Source: Neobacillus pocheonensis
GTDB taxonomy: Bacteria > Bacillota > Bacilli > Bacillales > Cytobacillaceae
Direction of reading: 5' to 3'
DNA length: 64,000 bases
Assembly: GCA_023702235.1 (NCBI GenBank)
Contig: JAMQCR010000001.1
Coordinates: 1,240,001 to 1,304,000 of the forward strand
The notes below the pieces were generated by a model that was not told the DNA's origin, did no database searches, and worked only from the letters and a program-made list of their open reading frames with translations. Shown here piece after piece: positions 52,950 through 63,430 of the stretch (position 1 is the stretch's first letter; each line of letters opens with the position of its first letter). The translations under genes were made by a program, and so were the position numbers.

Positions 52950-53230
52950 GAATATCTTGATTGATTTAGAGGACAATTCGCACAAGGTTTTGCAACCAAG
53001 AATGATTAAAGACATTCCTCTAGCTGAGAAACCGAGTTTGTCCTAAGATTCCGTTGCTAAATACTGGATTTTTTGTATTCGTATTTAAGTTTTATTTTTT
53101 CATTAGTTTCATAATTTGTAAAAAAATAAAAGTTATTGTTTCGCTTTTTGTACAAATGTAATATACTAAATAAAAATAAGTATAACACATTGATAGTAAA
53201 CTCAAAGAATATAACATAATTAAGTTTAAG

Positions 53231-53882
53231 GTGGTGGAAATAATTAAACTGTCTAAACGCCAAGATGAGATCCTCCAAATCGTTAAGGAAAACGGACCCA
53301 TAACGGGACAGCAAATCGCTGAAAAGTTATCCTTAACAAGGGCAGCATTAAGACCTGACCTAGCTATCTTAACAATGGCAGGTAACCTTGATGCAAAGGC
53401 CGCGGGTCGGTTATTTTTTTAACCATAATTATGAAGTCAAGCTTCAGGCGGATAAGTTTCTACACCAAAAAGTTTCGAATTATAAGGCGCACCCCATTGT
53501 CGTAGAGAAATCTACCTCCGTCTATGATGCAATTGTCCAGTTATTCTTAGAGGATGTAGGAACACTTTATGCTGTTGATGGTGAAGGGCAACTAGCTGGG
53601 GTCATTTCAAGAAAAGATTTACTACGAACAGCAATTGGCAACAGAAATCTCAATGAATTGCCTGTTAGTGTAATTATGACGCGAATGCCGAATATCATCA
53701 CGATCAACCCTGATGAAACCCTGTTAGAAGCAGCCAAAAAAATGATTAATAATCATATCGATTCCTTGCCTGTTGTGAAGGAAAGAGATGACAAAGAGAA
53801 TACATATTTACTGGTTGGTCGGATTACCAAGACAACCATAACAAGGGCATACCTAGAAATCATGGATCAAAAATTAGGCTAA
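53231..53882 (+). CDS. ccpN: Transcriptional repressor CcpN (one frameshift)
   Basis: CcpN represses gluconeogenic genes under glycolytic conditions. The N-terminal HTH (LSKRQDEILQIVKENGPITG, LTRAALRPDLAILTM) is followed by two CBS domains (VYDAIVQLFLEDVGTLYAV, VSVIMTRMPNIITINPDETL). The frame shifts at 53395-53401 in AAAGGCCG; removing one A before GGCC restores DARPRVGYFF, which matches the family. Start GTG at 53231 or 53234 after AAGG. It precedes ppsR-ppdK, the normal Bacillus order. Annotated as intact. Confidence 0.9.
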
Positions 53883-53887
53883 GGAGA

Positions 53888-54715
53888 GTGGCGGCAATTT
53901 TGGAAAAGAAAGAAGTTGTCTATGTTGTATCAGATTCTGTTGGGGAAACAGCAGAGTTTGTAGTAAAAGCAGTAGCAACACAATTTAATGGAGGTCAAGT
54001 TGATATTCGTCGAAATTCCTATGTGGATGATTTGGAGGATATTGAAGATGTCATTCTTCTCGCAAAGAAAGCCCATTCCATCATTGCCTACACCATCGTT
54101 GTCCCTGCCTTACAAGAATATTTGGACCGTCGAGCAGATGAAGAAGGAATTCTTGCTGTGGATTTGTTAAGTCCATTGATGAATGCCTTCAGCACCAGGT
54201 TTAACAAAGAGCCTCATCATCGGCCAGGGTTAATGAGAAAATTGGATGAAGAATACTTCCGAAAAATCGAAGCGATTGAATTTGCTGTGAAATATGACGA
54301 TGGCCGTGACCCTAGAGGAATTATAAAGGCGGATATTGTTTTAGTGGGTGTTTCCAGAACATCTAAAACACCGCTTTCCATGTATTTAGCACATAAGCGG
54401 TTTAAGGTAGCAAATGTTCCATTAGTTCCAGAGGTGCCGCCGCCAGATGAATTGTTTGAAATTCCGAGGAAAAATTGTATTGGCTTAATTATTTCTCCCG
54501 ATAAATTAAACGAAATTCGCAAGGAACGCCTTAAAGCTCTAGGACTGGCATCACAAGCGAACTATGCAAGCTTTGAACGAATCCTCGACGAACTAGACTA
54601 TGCGGAAAAAATTATGAAGCGCGTTGGCTGCCCAGTGATTGATGTTTCAAATAAAGCAATAGAAGAAACAGCTGGTTTAATTTTAGAAGTGTTAAAAAAA
54701 GAGAGGAGCTTTTAA
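53888..54715 (+). CDS. ppsR: PPDK regulatory protein (kinase/phosphotransferase)
   Basis: Bifunctional serine/threonine kinase and phosphorylase that switches pyruvate phosphate dikinase off and on by modifying its active-site Thr region (DUF299 family; YqfL in B. subtilis). Visible: N-terminal VVYVVSDSVGETAEFVVKA and the P-loop-like VGVSRTSKTPLSMYLAHKRF at about residue 152, then YASFERILDELDYAEKIM. The start is GTG at 53888 or TTG at 53900; AAGGAGAG is 6-18 bases upstream. It ends overlapping the ppdK start (TAATG). 275 aa, intact. Confidence 0.93.
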   Translation: MAAILEKKEVVYVVSDSVGETAEFVVKAVATQFNGGQVDIRRNSYVDDLEDIEDVILLAKKAHSIIAYTIVVPALQEYLDRRADEEGILAVDLLSPLMNAFSTRFNKEPHHRPGLMRKLDEEYFRKIEAIEFAVKYDDGRDPRGIIKADIVLVGVSRTSKTPLSMYLAHKRFKVANVPLVPEVPPPDELFEIPRKNCIGLIISPDKLNEIRKERLKALGLASQANYASFERILDELDYAEKIMKRVGCPVIDVSNKAIEETAGLILEVLKKERSF

Positions 54716-57384
54716 TGATGGAAAAATTCGTTTATTTATTTCATGAAGGCCATGGCGAAATGAAGGAGTTACTAGGAGGGAAAGGGGCAAATTTAGCGGA
54801 AATGACGCGAATTGGCGTAACTGTTCCTTATGGTTTTACGATAACCACTCAAGCATGTAATGCGTACTATGAAGCTGGAAAAGCGATTCCATCTTTAGTA
54901 GAAATCCAATCATTAGAAGCCTTAAGCCGCTTAGAAGAAAAAATGGGCAAAAAACTTGGCGATCCACAGAACCCGCTACTTGTCTCCGTTCGTTCAGGCT
55001 CTGTTTTTTCGATGCCAGGAATGATGGATACCGTTTTAAACCTTGGAATGAATGATGAAACCGTTTTGGGGGTAGCGAAATTAACCAATAATCCACGGTT
55101 TGCTTACGACTCCTACCGCCGCTTCATTCAGATGTTTAGCAATGTCGTTCTGGAAATAGATACCTATTATTTTGAACAATTTTTAGAAGAAACGCGCGAG
55201 CATAAGGGATATAACGCTGATCCTGAAATGACGGCGGAAGATTGGCAAGAGGTTATTGCCGGATACAAAGAAATTGTAAAAAAGCATACAAGAAAGGAAT
55301 TTCCACAGGATCCAAAAGAGCAGCTGTTTCTTGCCATTAATGCAGTGTTTAATTCATGGAATAATCAGCGTGCGATTGTCTACCGCCGTTTGAATAAAAT
55401 ACCCGACCACCTGGGTACAGCTGTCAATATTCAAAGCATGGTATTTGGTAATATGGGAAATGATTCAGGAACAGGTGTCGCGTTTACAAGGAATCCATCT
55501 ACAGGGGAACATGTCCTTTACGGTGAATATTTAATCAATGCCCAAGGGGAAGATGTGGTTGCCGGCATTCGTACGCCACAGCCTATCGCAACCTTAAAGA
55601 ATGAAATGCCAGGAGTATACAAGCAATTTGCAGATACCTGCCATCGTTTGGAGCAGCATTATCAGGAAATGCAAGACATAGAATTCACGGTTGAACGAGG
55701 CAAGCTTTTTATACTCCAAACTCGTAATGGTAAAAGAACCGCGCAAGCTGCGATACGGATAGCCGTAGAAATGGTTGAAGAAGGAATTATTGATAAAAAG
55801 ACGGCGCTACTCCGTGTTGACCCAGACCAATTAAATCAACTTCTCCACCGCCGAATCGATGACAAACATCAACGCGTGTTGCTGGCAAAGGGTTTACCGG
55901 CATCACCAGGTGTGGCACGGGCCAAGTGGTTTTTGATGCGGATGAAGCAGAACACTTAAGTAATGAAGGAAAAAAAGTTATTCTGGTTCGCCCAGAAACG
56001 ACTCCGGATGATATTCATGGAATTGTCGCATCGCAAGCAATTTTGACTAGCCGCGGTGGGATGACAAGTCATGCAGCCGTTGTGGCACGTGGAATGGGTA
56101 AAGCTTGTATTTGTGGATGTGAAGCCCTTAAAATCGATGTAAAAGCTAAACGATTTACTGTTGGCGAAACCGTCATTAACTATGGTGAGATCATTACCAT
56201 TGATGGTTCCACAGGTGAAATTATGCTCGGCGAAATCCCAATGATTGACCCAGAGCTTTCGGAAGAATTTCAGTTATTGCTAGCGTGGGCCGACGAGGAA
56301 CGGAAAATGGGTGTCCGTGCCAATGCGGATAACCCAGAAGATGCGAAAAAGGCATTTGAATTTGGTGCAGGAGGAATTGGGTTGTGCCGGACTGAACATA
56401 TGTTTATGGACCTTAATCGAATTCCGATTGTTCAAAAAATGATTTTAGCAGAGAACTATAGTGAGAGAATGGATGCCCTGGCAGCTTTTACCGATGCAGC
56501 AAGGGGATTTTGAAGGAATCTTTGAAGCGATGCATGGGCATCCTGTCACCATCCGTTTATTAGATCCTCCGCTGCATGAATTTTTACCCGATAAAGAGGA
56601 GCTTTTAGTTGAAGTAACAAAGCTTCAAATTTTAAATCCTGCCTCAAAGGAACTAAAGGAAAAAGAGAAATTGCTTAGAAAAGTTCGCCAATTAGATGAG
56701 TTTAACCCAATGCTTGGACATCGTGGCTGCCGTCTTGGTATGATTTATCCGGAAATCTACGAAATGCAAGCAAAGGCGATTTTCTATGCAGCTGCTAAAC
56801 TAGCTGAAAAAGGAATAGAGGTACAGCCGGAAATTATGATTCCGCTTGTTGGCCATGTAAATGAGTTAAAGCAAATGCGCCAGTTAGTCATCGATGCTGC
56901 ACACCTTGTTCAGGAAGAAAAAGGGAAAGAATTCAATTACACAATTGGAACGATGATTGAAATTCCTCGTGCAGCCTTAACAGCTGACCAAATTGCGGAA
57001 GAAGCGGATTTCTTCTCCTTTGGAACAAATGATTTAACACAAACAACATTCGGTTTCAGCCGGGATGATGCCGAAGGAAAATTCCTGCAAGCCTATATCG
57101 AGAATAAAGTGCTCCCAGAAAATCCATTTGCGGTACTTGATCAAGACGGAGTAGGTAAATTGGTGGAAACCGGAGTGAAGCTTGGTCGCCAAACAAAGCC
57201 TTCGCTCAAAACAGGCATTTGTGGTGAACACGGCGGTGAAAAGAGCTCGATTGAGTTCTGCTACAAAACAGGGCTTGATTATGTAAGTTGCTCGCCATAC
57301 CGTGTACCATTAGCACGATTGGCTGCGGCGCAAGCAACGATTCGTCATGAAAATAATAAAGAAGAGGTTTATACAACAGCATAA
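54715..57384 (+). CDS. ppdK: Pyruvate, phosphate dikinase (two frameshifts)
   Basis: The enzyme interconverts pyruvate, ATP and Pi with PEP, AMP and PPi. Domain order is complete: N-terminal ATP-grasp part ([40 protein letters not shown]), central phosphohistidine domain with [20 protein letters not shown] (catalytic His) and the C-terminal PEP/pyruvate barrel ([28 protein letters not shown]). Frameshifts at about 55919-55923 (CGGGCC; one G missing, corrected [14 protein letters not shown]) and 56478-56486 (CTGGCAGC; CTGGCCCAGC restores [13 protein letters not shown]). Corrected length about 890 aa. Regulated by PpsR upstream; ATG at 54715 or 54718. Confidence 0.93.
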
Positions 57385-57393
57385 GAGTGTGAT

Positions 57394-57430
57394 GAGGACG
57401 GCTGCCGAGAGGATACCGTCTTCTTTTTTT
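57394..57430 (+). terminator. Terminator of ccpN-ppsR-ppdK
   Basis: GAGGACGG pairs with CCGTCTTC, then TTTTTTT. Confidence 0.85.
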
Positions 57431-57631
57431 GTATTGTAATTGGAGAGTTTGCCGAAATATCGACTAAGAGGCGGAAAGGATTGAAAAAAGGTGGAATAAA
57501 CTAAAAATCTCACGGAATTATTTAATTTATCCGCGGAATAAAAGAACTTATTCACGTAATCCCTTTTAGAGGATTACTCACCCATTTTCTGCTTATACTA
57601 TAAAAAATATTGCAAAAAAAGGAGACTTCTC

Positions 57632-57823
57632 ATGGGGGCTATTGAACGAAACGGTTATCGATTTGTACCTGAATATAGTGTGATTCAACAAAACGGTGCC
57701 ATTCATGTATATAATAGAGATCATTTTATCGAAGAAATCCAATTTCAGTTTTCCGGTAAGGTTCCTGAACTTGACCAAATTGAAGACCTTGTCGATCACT
57801 ATTGTAATCAGCGCAATATTTAA
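57632..57823 (+). CDS. YbxH/DUF5370-like protein, 63 aa
   Basis: Starts GAIERNGYRFVPEYSVIQQN and continues AIHVYNRDHFIEEIQFQFSG, resembling the small YbxH (DUF5370) proteins of Bacillaceae. Function unknown. Strong AAAGGAGACTTCTC ribosome binding site and own terminator. Confidence 0.6.
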   Translation: MGAIERNGYRFVPEYSVIQQNGAIHVYNRDHFIEEIQFQFSGKVPELDQIEDLVDHYCNQRNI

Positions 57824-57848
57824 AACCGAATAATTGTTCGGTTTTTTA
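57823..57848 (+). terminator. Intrinsic terminator
   Basis: AAACCGAA pairs with TTCGGTTT and ends in a T-run. Confidence 0.8.
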
Positions 57849-57897
57849 TTTTTTGATAAAATGAACTCAGAGAACTACATTCAAAAGGAGGAATTGT

Positions 57898-60479
57898 ATG
57901 AGTAAGTTAACGACTATTTACCCTTCAGCCGTTGAACATACCAAAATGAAAGTACTTGAAGATATTGACCATTATTTTGAAACGAAAGTTGAACTTCCAT
58001 CATTTGATCAATATTTTTCAGATCGTAGCCATTATATTGAACAAATTTGGATAAATGTTTGGTTAAATAAATCAACCAACGATGTGCCGAGGAATGAAAA
58101 GAAGCTTTTCCTTAGTGAAAAAGGGTATGAGGTTCAGGGGATTGACCGGAAAATCATAAATAAATTATTTCGTGATGAAATGAGAATTTATCAGCCATTT
58201 AATGTTGAGGAATGGCTGAATGAAACATTTGCGGGAAATGTGGATAAGTGGGAAAATCGTTATCATCATGCAAAGTCTAATTATATAAAAATCGAAGAAC
58301 AGAAACAGTTGGAAGAGAAAAAACAATCGATAAGAATTGAAATTGAAGAAGAGGCTAGTGAATTTATTGAAGAGAATTTTCAGCTATTCTACATACATGT
58401 CAGGCATTTTGTTGCCAGTCAGCTAGCAGCAGATGTCCAAAATAATCCTAAGTTTCAATCTGTTGACACTTTTGCATTAGAAGAAAAATTGGTAAATGAA
58501 GGGCATTTTAATCCATCAGTCTATACAACTGTATCAACATTTTTCGAAGAGTTGACAGGTGACATTCATAAAACACTTCACTGGGGACGGAGTTATTTTG
58601 AGTATCAAACGTATTTCTTTATGTATGAAGGCTTAATTTCTGATTTTCTTTCTGAATTTATACCACAAAAGGTCTTGGAACAGCTGTCTCAAGAGCTTAA
58701 AGATGAATTTGAAGAAACCTTTCATGAAAAACTATCCCCTTCCTTCGTGAAAGGGAGCATCGCACAAATCCTTTACGATGTTGAAGGCTATTATATTGAG
58801 GATATACAAGAAGAATATCTTTCCGACCTATTAAAGCTGGCTGAGGTCCCATTTGATCCAACTGTTCATAAAGAGATTTTTGAAAAAAATTTAAGGAAAA
58901 GAGAAAAGAAGCAGGCGGAAGAAACGGCCAAAATCCAACGTAAAAAAGAAGAAGAAACGAGAATGATGGAAGATATCTTCGCCAAGAGTACAATCCATCC
59001 TTGGAAAGGCATCTTCACTATGTCCTCCATCTCGGGGAAACGAATACCGGGAAAACGCATCATGCCTTGGAACGGATGAGGGAAGCAAAAAGCGGCTTAT
59101 ATTTAGCGCCACTTCGGCTGTTGGCATTAGAGGTTTATGATAAATTGAATGCGGAGGGCACCCTTTGTTCGTTAAAAACCGGTGAAGAGGAAAAAGTCGT
59201 CCCGAATGCAGCGCATATTTCCTGTACAGTGGAAATGTTCCATGAGAAAGATTTTTATGATGTCATCGTGATTGATGAGGCGCAAATGATTACTGATAAA
59301 GACCGCGGATTCTCTTGGTATAAGGCGATTACAAAAGCCAACGCCAAGGAAGTACATATTATTGGCAGCAAAAACTCGCGAACAATGCTGCTAGAGCTTT
59401 TGGGAGATTCAGATCTTGAAATAAACGAGTACAGCCGTGATACACCGCTTGAGGTTGAGTCGAAAGAATTCCATATTAAACACGTTAAAAAAGGTGATGC
59501 CTTAATATGTTTTTCCAGAAGACGTGTACTTGAAACCGCGTCAAGACTGCAAAATGATGGTCATTCCGTTAGTATGATTTACGGCAGTATGCCGCCGGAA
59601 ACAAGAAAAAAACAAATTCAGCAATTTAATATGGGAAAAACCAAGGTCATTGTAGCCACAGATGCAATTGGGATGGGTTTGAACCTGCCGATCCGTCGGA
59701 TTGTATTTTTAGAAAATGAAAAATTTGACGGAACGAGAAGGCGTCTGTTAACCTCTCAAGAAGTAAAGCAAATTGCTGGCCGTGCTGGTCGAAAAGGAAT
59801 CTATGATATCGGGAAAGTAGCCTTTACCAATGATATTAAAACAATGAGACGCTTACTCATTCAAGAGGATGAGCCTGTTCATACATTTGCTATCGCGCCT
59901 ACGAATTCAGTGTTTGAACGCTTTCAAAGCTACTATCGTGACCTGGGGTCATTCTTTGAGTTATGGGGGAAATTTGATAGCCCAAAAGGAACAAAAAAAG
60001 CCTCGCTTTCTGAGGAGCGATCACTTTATCAATTGATTATAGGAACAGAAATCGAAGCCCGTCTTTCGTTAATGGATTTGTATGGGTTCTTACACTTGCC
60101 TTTTTCAAAAAATGAACAAGGGTTGACGAAGCAATGGGAAGAAACCATGTATGCCATTGTTCAGGGGAGCGAGCTTCCTGAACCGATTATTAAAGGGGGC
60201 AGTCTTGAAGAACTCGAACTTACCTATAAAGGGATTGGACTCCATCTACTCTTTTTATATCGCCTGGGTCAACCGACAGAAGCGGTTTACTGGGAACGAC
60301 TTCGTGAAGAAATAAGTGATAAGGTCCAAGAACGGTTAAAAACGGATATCAAAAAATTCGTCAAAAAATGTAAAAATTGTGGCAAGAAATTACCATGGGA
60401 CTTTTCGTTTCCCATCTGTGATTCCTGTCATGCAGCAAGATATAGGAGATCTCGGTACGACGGCATCGATGATTTTTAA
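57898..60479 (+). CDS. Suv3-like DEAD/DEAH-box helicase (one frameshift)
   Basis: An N-terminal 360-residue helical domain specific to the Bacillaceae version is followed by the SF2 core: motif I GETNTGKTHHALERM, motif II VIVIDEAQMI, FSRRRVLE, motif V VATDAIGMGLNLPI and motif VI QIAGRAGRKG, then a Suv3-type C-terminal domain and a zinc finger CKNCGKKLPWDFSFPICDSC. Probably an RNA helicase. The frame breaks at 58979-58983 (TTCGCCAAG); TTCGGCCAAG would give DIFGQEYNPSLERHLHYVLH, continuous with the core. About 860 aa corrected. Start ATG after AAAAGGAGGAATTGT. Confidence 0.88.
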
Positions 60480-60511
60480 CATTTTTTTACTAGTGATAAC
60501 ATTGAAACTTA

Positions 60512-60544
60512 AAATCCACCAATATGTAGGTGGATTTTTTTTGA
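60512..60544 (+). terminator. Intrinsic terminator
   Basis: AAATCCACC pairs with GGTGGATTT, then a T-run. Confidence 0.85.
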
Positions 60545-60569
60545 CCTTTAGTTGACTTATTAGGATGCA

Positions 60570-60589
60570 GTCGCGATAGCGACTTTTTT
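60570..60589 (+). terminator. Second hairpin terminator
   Basis: GTCGC-GATA-GCGAC followed by TTTTTT, 30 bases after the first terminator. Confidence 0.7.
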
Positions 60590-60715
60590 CTATAATCTAA
60601 TATTTCGGAAATGAAAATAAATTAACTTTATGATATTATTGCCATGAATAACTATTATAGTTGGTAATTAAGTGGAACTGTTTAATTTGAATGATAAATT
60701 GGGAGAGCGAACATC

Positions 60716-61924
60716 ATGTTAATATGGAAACGTAATTTATGGGTACTTTGGATTGGATGCTTTTTTACAGCAGCAAGTTTCTCCATGGTGATCCCTTTTT
60801 TGCCGATTTTTCTTCTTCAAATTGGTGTGCACCAACATACGGAAATGTGGTCAGGTTTGTTATTTAGTTCTGCTTTTTTTGCAGGAGCTATTGCTTCGCC
60901 ATTCTGGGGAAGGGTGGCTGATAAATATGGTAGAAAACCAATGATTGTCCGCGCGGGTTTTGTCCTTTTTATTATCTATACTTTAATGGCTTTTGTAACG
61001 AATCCATATCAGATATTAGGATTACGTATCATGCAGGGATTATTAAGCGGATTTATTCCTGGAGCCATCGCATTGATTGGTACGAATACGCCAAATGATA
61101 AAGTAGGATATGCACTTTCTTTAATCTCTACCGCAACAGCTTCAGGAGGGATTGTAGGGCCCTTACTAGGAGGGGGAATTGCTGATCTAGTTGGAAATAG
61201 ATGGGCATTTGCCAGTGCCGGAATAATCGTATTTATTTCCACTCTGCTGATAATTTTTTGGGTAACAGAGGAAAATTTTACTCCAAGCAAAGAAGGTGGC
61301 TCTGTTAAAAATGACCTTAAAGTGGCGTGGATAAATCGTCCCTTAATGATGGTACTTATTTTAACAGTTGTCACATCCTGTTCGGTCATGACCATTGAAC
61401 CGGTTCTTCCCTTATATATCGTAAAGCTAGGTGGCTCTTCTGAAAAAGCTTCTTTTCTCGCTGGAATTGTTTTCTCACTCCCTGGGATTGCAAGTGCATT
61501 ATTCGCTCCAATCTGGGGAAGAAGGGCAGATAAAGTAGGATTTCATCGAGTTTTAATGATTGGGTTGCTAGGTGGCGGCGTTGGGACATTAGCACAAATT
61601 CTATTCACTCATATATGGGGATTTTCCATGTTTCGTTTTGTTTTTGGTGTGTTTTTCTGTGCAGTCTACCCCGCATTAAATGGTCTCGTCGTGAAATCGA
61701 CGCCGGATGATTTCCGAGGAAGAGCATTCGGGTTAAACCAAACCGCCAACCAATTAGGCGGGATGATTGGTCCTGTGATTGGAGGCTTTCTTGGCGGAAT
61801 TTTTCCCATACAAAGTGTATTCGCGGTAACAGGCATCTTACTATTAGCAGCAACGGGATTAGCTTATTGGAAAGCCAATGATTTAAACAGTGTTTTGCGG
61901 AAAAAAGTATTGCCAGGAAAGTAG
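60716..61924 (+). CDS. MFS drug-efflux-type transporter
   Basis: 402 aa with 12 predicted helices. Motif A between TM2 and TM3 is GRVADKYGRKPMI and is echoed by GRRADKVGFHRV in the second half. ASGGIVGPLLGGGIADL in TM5 is motif C of drug:proton antiporters (DHA1). NQLGGMIGPVIGGFLGG is its C-terminal counterpart. Likely exports drugs or metabolites using proton motive force. Intact; ribosome binding site GGGAGAGCGAACATC. Confidence 0.9.
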   Translation: MLIWKRNLWVLWIGCFFTAASFSMVIPFLPIFLLQIGVHQHTEMWSGLLFSSAFFAGAIASPFWGRVADKYGRKPMIVRAGFVLFIIYTLMAFVTNPYQILGLRIMQGLLSGFIPGAIALIGTNTPNDKVGYALSLISTATASGGIVGPLLGGGIADLVGNRWAFASAGIIVFISTLLIIFWVTEENFTPSKEGGSVKNDLKVAWINRPLMMVLILTVVTSCSVMTIEPVLPLYIVKLGGSSEKASFLAGIVFSLPGIASALFAPIWGRRADKVGFHRVLMIGLLGGGVGTLAQILFTHIWGFSMFRFVFGVFFCAVYPALNGLVVKSTPDDFRGRAFGLNQTANQLGGMIGPVIGGFLGGIFPIQSVFAVTGILLLAATGLAYWKANDLNSVLRKKVLPGK

Positions 61925-61959
61925 AATGAGAAAATTTAATTATGGTTAAATGGAGGATA

Positions 61960-62011
61960 AAAAGGATAGATATGGCTGAGGTGATCTGCTTTTATCTATC
62001 CTTTTCTTTTG
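61960..62011 (+). terminator. Intrinsic terminator
   Basis: AAAAGGATAGAT pairs with ATCTATCCTTTT, then TCTTTTG. Confidence 0.8.
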
Positions 62012-62097
62012 TTTTTTATCATGAAAAAAAACATACGTAGTCCAAGTATATTAACACCACTGGCCCATATGATGGTTTATAGAAGGGATGTGGAAGT

Positions 62098-63364
62098 ATG
62101 GCACTTCACGTGGTGGGTTCTGGAGAAAATTTATGGTCTATTTCAAAGCTGTATGGTGTTTCCGTTTCATCAATTATCACTATAAACGGGCTTCTATCTG
62201 CTAGTAATATTGTTCCTGGACTTGCTCTTTATATTCCAGACAATTTGCCACCAGTCCGCTTCTATAAAATTAAAGCTGGCGACCAAATATGGCAAATGCC
62301 CAGCAATTTAGCTCGGATATTTCTTTGATTCTAAAAGCTAATCCAGGAATTAATCCAAACCAGCTCTATATCGGCCAAACCATTAATATTCCCTCACCAA
62401 TAAAATTAGAAATGGCCACACTTGGATTTATTGTCCCTTCATCAGATGCTACGCTTCTTTCTACATTAGATGCACTCTCAAGTCAACTTACCTATTTAGC
62501 AGTAGTCGCCTATTCCTTTACAAATGAAGGATTTGCATATAATGAAATAGAGGATTCCGCAATCGTAACAAAATGCAAACAATTAAAAATCACCCCATTA
62601 TTGATGATTCGAAACTATACGAAGGGGAATTTCAGTGCGGATCTAGCTGGAGGAGTTCTAGAAAACCTCATTTATCGGCAGAATTTAGTGTTAAGTATTG
62701 TAAACCTAACAACGCAAAGAGGGTTTGGTGGTGTCAGTATTGACCTTGAATTTATTCCACCAGCAAGGCGTAATGATTTCATTTTGTTTCTAAAAGAATT
62801 AAAGAAAGGACTCGGAAACCTTATTTTACAAGTGAATGTCCACGCCAAAGCAGCCGATTTACCGACGAATCGGATTGTAGGAGCTTATGATTATGCAGCC
62901 ATTGGAAATGCTGTGGATCTAATGGCGGTTATGACGATTGATTATGGTTACCCAGGCGGGCCACCGACCCGATCGCACCAATCGGATGGATGGAACAAGT
63001 TATTAAGTACGCTCTCACTCAACTTCATCCTCGTAAACTGTTAATTGCCATGCCGTTGTATGGCTATGACAAAGTAGTCCCTACGAACGCTACGCATGCC
63101 TTATCTGTACTGGCTGCACAAAATCAAGCTATTTTAATAAGTGCACCCATTCAATTCGATGCCACTACTAAATCACCATGGTATCGATATTGGAAAGGAA
63201 CTGAGGAGCATATAGTCTGGTATGAAGACATTAGAAGCTATATTGAAAAGTATAAACTAATTGATGTCTACGAATTAGTTGGAACAACCTTTTGGCAAAT
63301 CAGCCTGCCTGCACCACAGAATTGGGCATACGTAAATAGAAATATAGCGGTTGTGAAACAATAG
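62098..63364 (+). CDS. LysM-GH18 spore-type glycosyl hydrolase (two frameshifts)
   Basis: Two LysM domains at the N-terminus (HVVGSGENLWSISKLYGVSV, FYKIKAGDQIW ... NQLYIGQTINIPSP) bind peptidoglycan; the GH18 barrel follows with FGGVSIDLEFIPPARR (catalytic Glu), VMTIDYGYPGGPP and LLIAMPLYGYDKV. This layout matches the YaaH/YdhD/SleL family acting on cortex or coat-associated glycan. Frameshifts at 62296-62301 (ATGCCCAG; ATGGCCCAG gives IWQxAQQFSSDISLILKANP) and 62961-62970 (CCGACCCG; a restored GGCC gives a continuous PPGPIAPIGWMEQVI). Corrected length about 422 aa. Confidence 0.85.
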
Positions 63365-63430
63365 AATGGTAATAAAAATACTGGTTTAAAAGAAACACTG
63401 TACTAACTTAAAGGAAGGTCGGAAAAACGC

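Noticed and set aside
54715..57384. ppdK as three separate genes or a pseudogene
   Set aside because: All domains are present in order, and each break is repaired by restoring a GGCC; a sequence error is the simpler reading.
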